From the NCBI RefSeq assembly GCF_004210375.1, contig NW_027467782.1, positions 31,475,276-31,539,275 of the forward strand: a stretch of DNA of 64,000 nucleotides, in the 5' to 3' direction. This document shows positions 35,612-48,274 of this stretch, in pieces. The position numbers and the translations under genes were made by a program. The number at the start of each line of letters is the position of its first letter. Within the stretch, counting starts at the first letter, position 1. This DNA is from Tachypleus tridentatus. Its lineage: Eukaryota > Arthropoda > Merostomata > Xiphosura > Limulidae. The notes beneath the pieces were generated by a model. It saw only the letters and a list, made by a program, of their open reading frames with translations, was not told the DNA's origin and made no database searches.

Positions 35612-35995
35612 CCCCTCATTCTGGATTCCTGTGATTGTTGAGGGGACCTCCCAGGGGAGGTTCTGTTCTTTTAGTTTACCCTTTTGGGATCTAAAGATCC
35701 ACCAACATGTGTGTTGTGCATGGTGACCCATGAAGAGGAGGAGAAGATCCTGATGGTTGAGGGGTCCAACCCTAACATACCACTGTGGCCTTGAATTCCT
35801 GTAGATGGGCAGCCTTGGGGTGGCTCCCCTTGGGTCAGTTGGCTGGTTCACTTGGCCTAGGGTTAACCAAGTACCAGTGTTGGATGTTCTCAGCAGGTGT
35901 TGTGGACATTGTACCTGATGCTGGTGTTTGGGTATAGTGCTCATGAAACCCTGGTGTTGCTGCAGTGTTCTTGTTTGGCATTGTAATGCATCCAC
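35612..35995 (-). other. Antisense open frame in the LINE 5' region
   Basis: A minus-strand frame of 167 codons (35,995 down to 35,492) starts in the LINE 5' region and runs out into the minisatellite. Its first 120 or so residues are matched by the plus-strand frame 58,604-58,939, which lies in an inverted copy of the same LINE (shared NTGTWLT, DPRGATPRLP, GNLKEQNLPWE or GKLKEQNLPWE). No domain is recognised. It may be chance openness of a GC-rich 5' UTR. Confidence 0.4.
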
Positions 35996-38900
35996 TCATA
36001 GGGCTTTATGGTGGGTGGGGACAGTGGACACCGAAAAATTCATTTTTTATTATGGACCATCCAAATAAAAAGTTAACCAAAATAGTGAAAAACAGTTTAT
36101 GAGTAAACAATCACATCTTGAAGATTCTGAACAGCAATCTTTAACATTTGTAACTTCTGTACCTTATTTTATTATACTACATTTTCTTTCAGACAAACCT
36201 TTAGGGCAAATGTCTCCCTTTTTCATTCAGAAGGGACCAGAAGGTCTCACTGGCTCTCCAAAGTTGGTCAGAAGGATTCGCTCTTGTGACATATTGGTAG
36301 AAATATCCACATCTCGAGCACAGTGAATTCCTCTTACATTCCAAGGCAATATACCTATTGAGGTTATGCCTCATTCAACTCTGAATTCGTAACAAGAAGT
36401 TATTGTTGATAGGGATTTGAAGAACATCCTGAGTCAGAGATTCCCACTGGTTTCTCCCACCACAAGGAGTTTCTTCAGTAAGGTGTATCTCCACTCCCAA
36501 AGATGGAATTTTGATGCCGATCAATGTCCTCATTTTAACATTTACATCACAGCATCCACCTGCTACCAACAAGGCAGGTTATTTTAACTGCAAGGTACGA
36601 CCATACATTCCAAACCCTCTCGGATAGTTCCAGTGTCAGCTATTTGATCACTCAGAGACATTATGTCTTGGTTCCTTGACATGTGCTCGTTGCAGTGGCA
36701 AGGATTATGGTGTCTATGAGTATGAAACAGACCCTTGTTGCATCACTTGCAATGGCTCTCACCCATCTTACTTTTATTCTTGCCCTAAATGGTTGGAAGG
36801 AATAAAAAGGTACAGTGTTTAAAGACGATTCAAAACATTACTTGCTTTGAGGCTTGAAAATTGCTATCTACCACTTTATGTTGGACTTATGCTGATGCAC
36901 TTCATTCCACTACTACAGTGGGAGTGCAGACAGATCTCTCTGTACCTCCAAAAGAATCATTCTCAAAACAAACAGAAAGTCTTCTGACATCCATGGTTAA
37001 AAAAGTTAATGAATCAATGTCAACACCCATCTTTGTCTCTAACATTAATTTCAGCAAACCCCAATATCTGCTTCCTTTGGTTTTGGTTACACTTTCTTCT
37101 CCTTTCCCAAGGTGCAAAATGATCATTTGTTTGCACCCTAAGTCACTGGAATCCTCTTCTAACAACAAAGACTTGCCCAATCAACCCAGGGTAGGATCCA
37201 TTGAGGTTGGTAAACCTCCCTCGAATAAAGACAATAAAGAAATAAAACATGGTCTGCACCCAATTTGCCTACACATAAATAAAAGTAGCCACCTTGATAC
37301 AATGGAACTGTTGAAGTTTACATTCTAATCTGGGTGACATCAAAACACTTATTTCTTCCTACCATCCTGTATGTCTTTCCTTGCAGGAAATCTTTCTGAA
37401 ACTTGCTGATACAATCACCTTTCAGCAGTTTTCTTTGTACAGAAATGACAGGCTGTGTGATGGACAAGTGCATGGAGGGGTAGCACTGTTGGTTGATCAG
37501 CATGTGCTTACCCTGTCTTTGTTACTCAACACACCCTTGGAGGCTGTAGCCATTTGTGTTTCTTTGTGTCGTACCATCACTGTTTGTTCTCTCTACCTGT
37601 TGCCTAGAGAGACCTATGATCAATCAGACCTTGATGCTCTCATTAAACAGTTGCCATCTCCATTTTTAATGCTGGGGGGCTTTAATGGAAATCGTCCCCT
37701 CTGAGGAAGTGCTGATATTGATGGGAGGGTCACTGTAGAGTGTATGCTCTCTGATCACAACTTTTCTCTCTTCAATAGTGGTTCTTATACTTATTTTCAT
37801 GCATCTAGTCAGTTCTTTACTGCTTTTGATCTCTCCATTTACTCCCCTTCACTATTCTCCCACTTTTCGTGGAGGGTTGACAATAACCCATGCAGCAGTG
37901 ATAATTTTTCTACAATTTTGAGAGAGACTGGCTGTGGTCAATGCCACCCAACCCATGTGCACCAATGGAAAAAGGATCAAGCAAACTTGCTCTCTTCTAC
38001 TGTTCTTACAGAACTTGATCCTGCCATCATCTGTATGCCATCAATAGACGACTGTGTGACAGCAATAACTGACTGTATTGTACAGAAAGCTGCTCAAAGT
38101 ATTCCTAAAGCCTTGACATGTTTTCACAATATCATCATCTGTGGTGGAATCTTGCCTGCCACATGGCACAGAAGACTCAAAAATGGACGTGGGATACTTT
38201 TCATAGGTATCCCACATTCTCGAATCGCATCGCTTTCCAACAGGCCCGTGCACATGCTTGGTGGGTAATATGTCAAAGCCAGAAGGACTCTTGGATTAAG
38301 TTCACAACCAACATATCTTTTATCACCAGTTGGGCAGAGTAATCACTTCTTTCCTTTGAGCTGATTGTCTCTGTGACTATAATCGTCCCCTTACACTGGC
38401 TCTTCATCAGTCTGTCAGTACATTCGGTTGGATCTGATGATGTGCACAATGAAATGCTGTGCTATCTCTCTCCTGCTTCTCTTGCTGTTTTTCTGATTGT
38501 TTTCAACCAGATCTGGCAGGAGAATGTTTTCCTGATGCCTGGCACTGAGCTATATTCCTATCTTTCTCTAAGCCTGGGAAGGATCCGAAGATTCCTTCAA
38601 ACTACCATCCAATTGCTTTGATGAAATGTCTCTGTAAGACCTTAGAGAGGATGGTTAAAGCTCGTCTTGTTTGGTTCCTTGAAGAAAATAACCTCCTCTC
38701 GCCCACCCAGTGTGTGTGTCCTAACGACAGTGCTCCACCATGGACCACTTGATTCGACCTGAAACATTAATCAGAGAAGCTTTTCTCAAATGACAAAATC
38801 TTGTATCAATATTCTTTGATATTGAGAAGGCTTGTGACACAACATGGAGGTATGGCATTTCATGAGACCTCCATATATATGGGTTACTTGGCCATTTACC

Positions 38901-41185
38901 CATGTTTATTAAAAAATTTTTAATGGACAGGTGATTCCAAGTTCATGTGGGTTCAACACATTCCCGTTTTTATCTACAGGAACTTGGAGTTCTTCAGGGC
39001 TGTGTTTTGAGTGACACATTTTTCAGTATAAAGATTAATGCCATCACTGAACTACTCCCTCTTACTGTTGCATACGGTCTCTATGTCAATGACTTTCACA
39101 TTTCATGTCAATCATCAAACATGCAGTATATTGAGCGACAGCTACAAACTGCCCTCAATTGTTTTCTGAAGTGGATCACTGCAAACAGTTTTAATTCTCT
39201 CTCTCTAAAACTGTTTGTATGCACTTTGCCACCAATGGGGTATTCACCCTGATCCTGAACTCAATATTGGTGAAGTTGTGCTAACTGTGGTCCCTGAAAC
39301 AAAGTTCTTTGGGCTTATCTTTGACTGTAAGCTGAGCTTCATAACACACATCAAGCAGCTACAGGTCAAATGTACAAGAGCACTGAACATCCTCCATGTC
39401 CACTCTTTCACATCTTGGGAAGTGGATCAATGTTCTTTGCTAAAGATATATCAGGCTATTACTTGATCAAAACTAGAGTATGGATCACTGGTCTATGGCT
39501 CTGCCAGCACCTTGGCCTTCAAGATCATCATCAGGGACTTCAGCTCTGCACCAGGGCTTTCAGCACTTCCCCTGTTCATAGCTTATACGTAGAATCTCAT
39601 GAACCTTCTTTGAACCTCTCTTTGCAACTGTCTTTACTGTATGCTTCAAAACTTCAGTCCTTACCATAACATTCCACCTGGGATTATGTTTTCCTTCCTC
39701 AGTGGGCCATGCTTTTGCAAAATAGACAATCAGCCATTGCTCCTTTTGGCCTTTGTATCCAAGTACAGTTGGATGAATTGGGTCTATCCTTGGATAACAT
39801 TTGCTGTATCCACTGGTCAGCTCATCCTACCATGGCTTATTACAGTCCCAAGATGTAACCTTTCTTTAAGTCATCTGAGAAAAGCAGACACTCCTGATTG
39901 GAAATACTGTATGTTATTTGCAGAACATCTTTCAAACCACCCTTCCATTCCTATTTATACAGATGGTTCAAAATCAGGTGACTCTGTGGGCTCAGCCATG
40001 GTTTGGTGGTTGTGCACAGAATCCTCTCTACAGTTTCTGTGTTCACTGCTGAACTGTATGTCATTTCTCTTGTCCTGTATCACACAGAAGCTAAGCAGTA
40101 CTCAAATTGTACTATTTATACTGACTCGCTTAGTTCTCTACTGGTCCTTGAATTGTTTCATCTTAGTTCTTACTGATATTCAAAATCGACTGGCCCATTT
40201 CTCTTTAACATCTACTTCTGTCCAGTGTTTCTAGATACTGGGCCACATTGGTATTTGCAGGAACGAGCTTGGTGACACTGCAGATAAATCTGTCTGCTCT
40301 GGCTCTATCACTGCTGTTTCTGTTCCATACGTGGACTATGGTCCTGTATTCAAGGCTCAGCTTCATGCCAGTTAGCAGTCGACTTGGAGTGAGCAACGTG
40401 AAAACAAGCTTTTCTAAATAAAACGTGCTATTGGACTTTGGCTATCTTGCTTTCTTAAGGACCAGAAATGGAAAGAGGAAATTGTCCTAACTAGACTACA
40501 CATTGGTCACAGTTTTTAATTCATCGTTTTCTTTTATCTGGGACTGATGCACCAATGTATTGTCTGTTACATTAAGCCACATTTTACTGTTTTGGTGTCA
40601 TTACGACTTAATTATGGCACCATTTTAAACATGTTTTGTCCCAAGGTTTATTTGTTAGATATTGTTATTGGCGATGGTGACATTGTCCACCTTTGAAATG
40701 TTTTTAGTTGTTTAAAGTCTATTAATCTTTTTAATGCTATTTAAGTTTGTTTTTTTTTACTTTATATATTAGACATTTTTTTGATGTGATTCACTTTTAA
40801 GAATCAAAGTACATCTAGTTCGATCTAAAATTAGAAAATGGCCATAACATCCAATAACTTGAAACCAGGAATGGAAAGGCCAACTTCAGGTGACTAATGC
40901 TACTTTTAACTACCTGTTGGTCATTCTGGCAAGTTATGATAATTATAATTATGCTATAAAAGTCCTTCACAACTTGTATTACTGTAGTTTTCTTCTTACT
41001 GCTGTAGACTAGATGTAAAAGTTGGATTTAATGCTATTTGTGTTTTAATTCAAAAATGTAACTTTGTTTTGTTTTATTTTAATTTCCTTTAATGAATTTT
41101 AATAATTTTACTTTACTTTTAACTTTTAACCAGATGTTTGGTGCACATAGCCTGGTTGCTAGAACACCAAATCAACCAGCCATCC
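35612..41185 (+). mobile_element. Jockey/I-like LINE, near full length, inactive
   Basis: Five parts are seen in order. (1) A 5' region up to about 36,060. (2) A gag-like ORF1 remnant with zinc knuckles at about 36,675-36,800 (CARCSGKDYGVYEYETDPC, CITCNGSHPSYFYSC). (3) An APE-type endonuclease at about 37,380-37,700 (YRNDRLCDGQVHGGVALLVD, SLYLLPRETYDQSDLDALI, FLMLGGFNG). (4) A reverse transcriptase at about 38,560-39,470, with QTTIQLL for the usual NYRPIAL, LGVLQGCVLSDTFF, and YVNDFHI where an active element has YxDD. (5) An RNase H-like segment near 39,950 (PIYTDGSKSGDSVGSAM). Numerous stops and shifts are present. The 3' end near 41,160-41,185 (AACACCAAATCAACCAGCC) matches the copy at 4,943. 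It inserted at the end of the exon-derived array. Confidence 0.88.
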
Positions 41186-41508
41186 ATGTAATTGTTTCCA
41201 TGTCTAGTTGCATGGAAATGTTACATTATATTTGGGGTATCATCATATCATCAGATATTATTCTTTTATCTTAGTAACAGTGAATTAGAAGTATGTTTTT
41301 TATTATGCTGCTTTCAGCTGTGTTTTCTTTTCATGCTAAAAAATGTTTAAATGGTTTAGAAAGATATTTAACATGATTCTCTATCTCAGTTGTGTTTTTC
41401 TTTTTTGTTTACTTTTTTTATATATATATACTAGTTTTTCTGTATTCGTCAGACACTGAAATGTAGTTTGTTAAGATTTTAGGGAGTATGTGTTTGTTTT
41501 TCTTCCAG
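41186..41508 (+). other. ATR intron, no gene recognised
   Basis: A T-rich stretch leading to the acceptor TTTTTCTTCCAG. Confidence 0.6.
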
Positions 41509-41647
41509 ACTACACATGTTGACAGATATGGAGAAAGCAGTCTAAGTTTTACAGGTCTCTGCCCTTCATTTCAAGGAAGCTACTCCTCAGTCAGTAGATT
41601 GAACTCCACTCTTAGAAGAGTGGAGAGGAAGAAGAAAATTGGTTCAA
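41509..41647 (+). pseudogene. ATR: ATR exon with two in-frame stop codons
   Basis: Strong acceptor TTTTTCTTCCAG, donor GTATGT, length 139 bp, phase 2 in and phase 0 out, exactly as its neighbours require. The frame reads RLHMLTDMEKAV, TAA at 41,546-41,548, VLQVSALHFKEATPQSVD, TGA at 41,600-41,602, TPLLEEWRGRRKLVQ. RLHML-(D/E)(L/M)E and the final W-(R)...Q match ATR RLHMLCELE and WVARLEMTQ. Because length and phase are preserved, the stops are substitutions, not frame errors. Both could be C-to-T changes (CAA to TAA, CGA to TGA), which is inference. Confidence 0.85.
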
Positions 41648-42438
41648 GTATGTGTTTCAGGTTTTACTTTTATTGCAAATAGAATATATAAAAACTGCAG
41701 TCTCAAAAGCTAGGAATGATTTTTTTATCTAATGATATTGATAATTTAACTTATAGTTTGTATACATTACTGATTATTTCTTTAAAGCTTTAAAGATACC
41801 AAATGAGATGTGAAGAGAAAAATAGAAAGCACTTATCATTCTTGTTTTAAAAAAAAGTGTCTCATTATATATCGGGAGCAACTACTCTAATGATAAGAAC
41901 TTCAACATTTATATCTTTGATATTGTACATTTTTTAGGTACGAGAACACATTTCTGAGTTTAAAAACATAAATTGTTTAAAGCAGATTATACAATATAAA
42001 TAATAAAGAATCATTTAATGATCATATACACAAACGTTTTAAAATAATTAGTATACTAATAATCAAAGTCTACATTAAAACAAAGATTAAAATTTTATTA
42101 ATCTAACCTTGAACAGGCACTTATAGTTCTGTTTGTCTCTCTAGAAATAATTAAAAGTAATATAGAAATGAAATTTACTGAAATACCATGACCCAAACTT
42201 AAAGATATACCATTTTAATTATAACAACTGTTTCATTGGTTTTCATATAATATTTGTCTATTTTTACTTAATTCTTTATTTTAAAGGCTAAAATTTAGAT
42301 GAATTATATTTTATGATTATAAATGTTTGTTAATTGTATTTAACTTCCCTTTAAACAGTACTTAGTAGAGGAGATCTTGAATTAGAAATAATATTTTGTA
42401 TTCATGAGTGTTTTTTTTTTTACTTCTTTGTTTTACAG
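41648..42438 (+). other. ATR intron, no gene recognised
   Basis: AT-rich, no repeat that I recognise. Confidence 0.6.
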
Positions 42439-42581
42439 TCCTCACTTCATTATCAGGAACCTCTTCTTAATCTGTACCGGGTTCTCCTTACAATAGCCAA
42501 GAACCACATTCCTGAGCAGACCAAAAAGATTGATTACGAAATCGTAACTTGCTGGTTACAAAGTGCAAAACTTGCCAGAAA
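42439..42581 (+). CDS. ATR: ATR exon (FAT domain)
   Basis: Acceptor TTCTTTGTTTTACAG, donor GTAGGT. Encodes SSLHYQEPLLNLYRVLLTIA then, after NHIPEQTKK, IDYEIVTCWLQSAKLARK. The EPxLxLxRxLL...CWLQSAxxARK pattern is characteristic of ATR. Phase 0 in, phase 2 out, frame intact. Confidence 0.95.
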
Positions 42582-44771
42582 GTAGGTTTTATTACACTGC
42601 AAATAAATTCTTGTAATCACCTCATCTGTACTGTTCCTTTAACTTTTCAGTCAATTATTAATCTGATCTATTCTTTCATTAATATCATATAGTAACATAC
42701 ATTTCTCTGAAATGTGTATGGAGTATTTCAGAGGCATCAGACCTGGAGGTGTTGTAACATCCCCACTTTTACATATTTTACATGCATAGCAACTGTAAAT
42801 TATTATATCAATTTTCTGGTGAGGACATGCCCTAAATCTTTACAGACTTAGCTGACTTTGACAGCAGGGGGAAACACTTTTAGCAGCTTCTTATACTTTA
42901 AATTCCTCGTTGTACATTTTGCGTGTCTAGTCAAGCACTCCACCTATTTCTCTCCTTCCTGCACCACTAATACTGAAGATATCACATTGAAAAGTTCCTA
43001 AACCTGTCAGTGCATGCATGTAGAAGTTATTACTCATTTCTAATTCTTTGTAAGACATTATTGAGCTTTTATGTACATTCTCACAGAGAGAATATTATAT
43101 AATGTGTTTATGGGGTATCATTTTCTTCTAACACTTTGTTCACATTAACAGAATCATTAATGTTTATTAAAATATTTTAATTTATAATCACAGTAAAGTT
43201 ATATATTAGTCTCACAATTTATACAAGTAGCACACCTTGGTTGTAAGCTTCTGATGAAAATTTAAACTAAATGCAGTTTTAAAAAAAACAAATTCGTAAT
43301 CCAGTTTACTGAGTTAAGTTGGGGGAGTATTTCTCATCAAAATCTGACTTTTTGATTCTGTTGTTAGTGTCACATAGTAAAATGTTAAAGAAATAATTTA
43401 TGATCCATGATGGTGAGAAAACCTGCTACATAGAGTTTTTCTCTGCCCATACCAGCCGTTTTTACATATATATTTTAATTATGCATTGTCACTTTAGCCT
43501 AAAATTATGTCAAGTTAAAAGACATGTATTATTTGTAACCCAGTTATAAGTTTTGAAAGAAAACTTCATATTTAAAATGATTCTATCTTCATAGGTAAGG
43601 TCCATAAGTTTTATACAGGAATGATCAAACAAAAGAGGACATTACAAACCAAATCATACTGTTTCAAAAATAATTTTGTTTACCATCTGGCATTGCTTTT
43701 ATTTCTCTTTTTGTCAACAGTATGATAATGGAGATTTAAATGTGTGCCATTACTCAGAATATTGTAAGAACCATTGAACTTTGTCTAGAATAGATTATTT
43801 TTGAAGTAGCTTAATTTTTAGGGATTAGCTTGATACCAGAGTAGCAAAATGTCCAAAATCGTGAGGGTACAGACCTCAAACTTTACAGAAATATGGAGGC
43901 CTACTGATGGATGTAGTGAAACTAAAGCTTGTTTCAGTTGATCTGATAGATATTTGATTATGTTCTTCTATCTCACATTTTCTGTACATAAGTGAATAAA
44001 TACAACATACATGTTTCAGGGGACTGTAAGTCTGGCATAAGAGGTGATGAGGATAACATTTTGTGTGTGTGGATTGATATGGTTCTTGTGCAGAACTGGG
44101 TTTGAATATGAAAATGATATTGTATTGATAATTTGACAATTACCCCACTAGCAGTTTTCTGAACTTTAAGGTGGAATTATTCTGTGGCATGGTGGGCTTT
44201 TATAATAGATTACTTTTACCAGTTACTGTGTATCTCTTATATTTCTGAATTCTAGTGTTTTTTAGTCTTGATGTTTCTACAGCATATTGGAATCCACAGA
44301 AGATGCTGTATATGATCTCTCTCTGTTAGGTGATTTGATGCAAATTAATTACAGTTGTTTTGGCTTCTAAATGCTTTTCTGACTTAATATTGTGTACATA
44401 TCCTGTATATGTGTTTTTAGAGAAATCTCTGACATATAGTTTTCTTCTTAGAGTAATGCTAAAATAATAGGACTTGAACCCCATATAACAAAAGGTAATA
44501 CGAATAAATGTATACATCTGGTTACTACTGATATCATACATAATCTACCTAGGATATCAATCAATCTAAACTTGTATACCCCTATTGAAAATATTCAAAC
44601 ACAGAGAATGAGTCAATGATTTTGTTGGAGTGCTGCAGCTCATGTTGCCAAATAGTTGTGCTCTGTCTAACGATTGTACATCTTGACAATATTCTGACAG
44701 CACAGTCTCCATTACAGAAGGCTCTTTCATGCAACTGTCATGTAGAAATTACATCTGAAACTTGATAATTA
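42582..44771 (+). other. ATR intron
   Basis: Nothing recognised except a solitary end of the hairpin family (43,437-43,478, see 19,527-19,660). Confidence 0.55.
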
Positions 44772-44998
44772 GGCTTTTCAGCTCGTAATCTACAGATTAC
44801 AGGATTGAACCTCATTACTGAACATGTTTGCCCTCTCAGCTGTGGGAACATTATATATTGTGACAGTCTGTCCCACTATTCAGTCTGACAAAGGTTAGTG
44901 GTGGATGGTATTGGCTAATTGCTTTCTATATAATTCATCACTCAAAATTAGAGAAGGCTAGTGCAGATGGCTCTTGTGTAGCTTTGCATAAACATTCA
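44772..44998 (+). mobile_element. Diverged tRNA-derived SINE (family 1)
   Basis: Follows the element at 75-345: GCTCGTAATCTACAG corresponds to ACTCGTAATCTGAG, and GACAGTCTGTCCCACTATTC and GTGTAGCTTTGC are also shared. The A box is damaged and I see no target-site duplication, so it is older than the first copy. Confidence 0.75.
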
Positions 44999-45579
44999 AC
45001 GAGTCTCAGGACACCATGCTTTCTATAATTGATTTAATTTATGGGGACATTAGTTTCTCAGTGCTTGTTTTGGAAGTTTGTTAGCACAGGAATCTGTAAG
45101 TGCTGTATCTAGGTTTGTTTTTTTTATGATAATAAATGCTCTTTGTTTTAACTAGTATATTTTTATAGCCACTTCAAGTTCTTGACATGCTTGAAGCTTT
45201 CATGTGTTCATCAACTAATCTTGTGCATATTAATAGCTTGTGTTCAAGTTCACTGCTAAAGTCCAGAACTGGTACTAGATTTGAATCATTAGAATAAATA
45301 TTATATTTGATAGTAATTCATCTGATAACTGTAGAATTAGTACCATACACTAAGTGAAGAATTTATTTAAGAATGAGTTGTAATTAAATTATATCATTAG
45401 ATTTAATTGTTATTAAAAACTAAGAAGTATCTGTGTAATAATTAATTGCATAATTATATTAATTATGTAATAATTAATTGCACTATTATATTGCATACAT
45501 TATGATTAGAACCCATTAACTGTACAATGAATCATGTCCATTAATTTTCAGAATAGTATTTTCAACCTGTGTTTTTTAG

Positions 45580-45679
45580 AAGTGGTCATCAACAGAGGGC
45601 TTATAGTTGTCTGCTAGAAGCTTCAGTATTAAACATACCTGAGACATTTGTGGAAAAGTCTAAGTGGCACTGGAATAAA
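45580..45679 (+). CDS. ATR: ATR exon (FAT domain)
   Basis: Acceptor CCTGTGTTTTTTAG, donor GTAAAT. Encodes KSGHQQRAYSCLLEASVLNI then PETFVEKSKWHWNK, matching ATR KAGHHQTAYNALLNAG...LYVERAKWLWSK. Phase 2 in, phase 0 out, frame intact. Confidence 0.94.
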
Positions 45680-46699
45680 GTAAATATAAATCTCAGTGGT
45701 AATATTTTTTGTAATTATTAAAGCAGATACTGTTCTTAGTTTGTAAAACTTTTGATGAAATTATTTAAAGTACCTCTTTTTAATATTTTTGAAATGCCAA
45801 AATTGTGAAATTGGAAGCTCCAGGATTTTGCTGTGATTTAAAATTTTGAACTATTATGTTATAATGTAGTAAATTTGAAAATTATTAATTTATAAATGTC
45901 ACTTTTTTTAAACTTTGAAACTGTTAAATTATGAACATTGTATGTTCTAAATGTATACATTTGGAAGTACAAGATTCTGGAACTTAAAAGCATTAAGAAT
46001 TTAACCTTGAAGTGAAAAATTTTTATATTTGAGGCAGTAAAAATGTTTTCTCATCAAACACCATAACATTTGGTATTTCTAAACTGTAATATTTACTTTG
46101 AATCTGAGTTTTTGTGAAGATTATAATGATGAATTTGTAATTAACAAAAATGTTACAGCAGTCTATTTATTTTGGCACTTTACTGGCAAATTTTAGTGTT
46201 TAGTTATAACAGTTTTCTGTCAACTTGCATTTTTTGAACTAATAGTAAATAAATAAATTTTATTTATGCATATGATTGTTATCTCAAATTAGAACCACAT
46301 CAGTGCAGTATTAGTATCTTATACCTCTTAAAAAAGAAACAATTAGTTCAAATGTGAGTTGCATTACATCAAAAATAAAATTTCCAAAATATATTTATAT
46401 CTTCTTACCTTACAGTTATTATTCAGCTGCTATGGTTTTTTTTCCTTTGTCCATCTAAGTATAGGTCTGATTTTTTTCTCCCTTGCTCCAGTGTTTTATT
46501 TCACCTTTAAATCTATCTCATTACACTTTTCACCTACATCAATGTGACCTCTGTTTTAAAACTGTATATAAGCATTTCTTAACAGGTGCATGTAGTACAG
46601 TTGTTGAAGATATTTTATGCATTTTTTCAGGTTATATATTTGACTTTCGTGAAGTAAAAAAAAAAATTGTTTGGTATGTACGTTTACAGCTTGAATTCA
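45680..46699 (+). other. Intronic stretch; expected ATR exon not found
   Basis: Vertebrate ATR continues after this point with about 35 residues (GDVHQALIVLQKG...) before the segment encoded at 49,822. I found no match on the + strand between 45,680 and 49,821. The interval is largely occupied by a DIRS-like fragment and a palindromic element. Confidence 0.55.
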
Positions 46700-48274
46700 T
46701 GAATTAATGTATCCAGCATGGAAACAAATTAGGCCTCTCCTATCTCACCTCTGATATATAACATTGCTCCCAAATTGGGAAAGGAGTCGCTCTTAGTTGA
46801 GGCTGTCCATGACCTTATCTGTAGTAAGGTGGAAACATAGGTTTGATGTGGTGGTCTCCAGGGGACTGTGATGCTGAACTTTTAGGTGATCCTGGACATT
46901 CTGGAGATAATTTAGATTTGCTTTTTCTTGTGCCTTCCTTTCATCTGTTTGCTTCTAATGAGGCTAATTTTGATCACCTTTTACCAACTTCTTTTCTTTA
47001 CTTAGTTCATTCAGTGTGTCATGTTTTTTGTCATTACTTGGTGGGTTTTCCTTGGGGGGTGGAAAGGTCTGAAGGTGAGTACTTAGTCCTCCCTCCATTC
47101 CCTGATACTGAGGCTCATATAAGAGATGTTTATTGCTCAGTTTTGTAAAGGGACAGCTATGTCTTGTCTGCCATGTTTGTCAGAACAGCATGTTTAACTC
47201 ATTATCATGAGGTAGATACACGTTTAGACTCTCAGAGAATAGATCAGCTCCTGAAAATGTGAAGTTCCATAAAGAAGTTTATGCTTAATCTGAATATATC
47301 ACAGTTTTGTAGGATTTGTTTGACCTTAACTAACACTGTAATATTTACTGTATGGACACTTTTTTTTTCTCCTCATTTCAGTTGTCGACTTCAACACTTT
47401 CCTGAATTTCTTGGCTGGTATTTCATTGAAACATATTAGAGGGCATTTGTCTACTTACTGACAACCTCCATGTGTTATATGAGTCCTTTTTTCTCAAACT
47501 CTTGATTTTTGCAGGCATTCCAGACCCTTCATATTCAAGGGCTTATGTCACCCATCTGCATTCGTCTTAGTTGTTGGTTGCTTGACTTTCCTCAGCTCTT
47601 ACAGGAGGTCTAGTTCCAATGTTGTCCTGACCCTAACAACAACCCCTTGTTTCATCATTACTTACAATATTTTATGCCCTTATCTACAGGGTTCCATGTT
47701 CAATTGATTGGAGTATTGCCAGCAGTGTAAATGACTACTGTATTCCTTTGTGTCCTGTGGGGACTCATCTACATTAATTTTTGTACATGTAGAAAACCTT
47801 TACCACAGATCCATGGGTACTACAGGCCCTTGCATCAGAATTGATCATTCATTTCTCATATCCACTACCATTTTTTCATCATCTTATAGTATTTCATTTC
47901 CTGCAAGTCCTCAAATGTTTTACCTTCATTCCATCCATGGTTATCAGAGATGTGTTGGTCATTGGAGTGATTGAGAGAGTTGTTTCAGTTCTTACTAAGG
48001 TTTATTTCTGTATATTTGTTGTGCCCATATTGTCATCAGTCTTTTCATTTAAATCAATTCCTAAATCTTCCACAGTTCACGGTGGAGTCATTCCTCATTC
48101 TATATTGGTGTTTTTTTGTTGGGAATGTTGTTGACCATGTTTAATGTTGCTAATGCCTATCTACACATTTCCATGGTGAAGTCATCCTGCTACTATCTAT
48201 GTTTTATGCACAAGGGTTTGGTGCTGCAGGTCATCTCTCTGCCCTTTAAACTCACACTGGTTCCATATGTTTAC
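46700..48274 (+). mobile_element. DIRS-like retrotransposon fragment (reverse transcriptase)
   Basis: Reading through several shifts, 47,800-48,274 gives TTDPWVLQALASELIIHF, then ERVVSVLTKVYFCIFVVP, then MFNVANAYLHISM and YYLCFMHKGLVLQVISLPFK ending LVPYVYS. That order (TDPWVL, E-VVPV, D-DAY-HIP, RFLRF, LPFGL-PxxFT) is the usual one of DIRS and Ngaro reverse transcriptases. The catalytic-Asp position in the DAY motif reads Asn. The sequence stops at 48,274, where the palindrome begins. The upstream part may be the gag region. No tyrosine recombinase is seen. Confidence 0.65.

Noticed and set aside
35453..35641. Small secreted-like repeat protein at 35,453-35,641
   Set aside because: It is a frame through the last minisatellite units running into the LINE. 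Unit length 61 is not a multiple of three and the array frame contains TGA, so no repeat protein is maintained.
46600..46680. Candidate for the missing ATR exon after an AACAG acceptor near 46,585
   Set aside because: The translation (CSTVVEDILCIFSGYIFDF) does not fit the expected GDVHQALIVLQKG segment.
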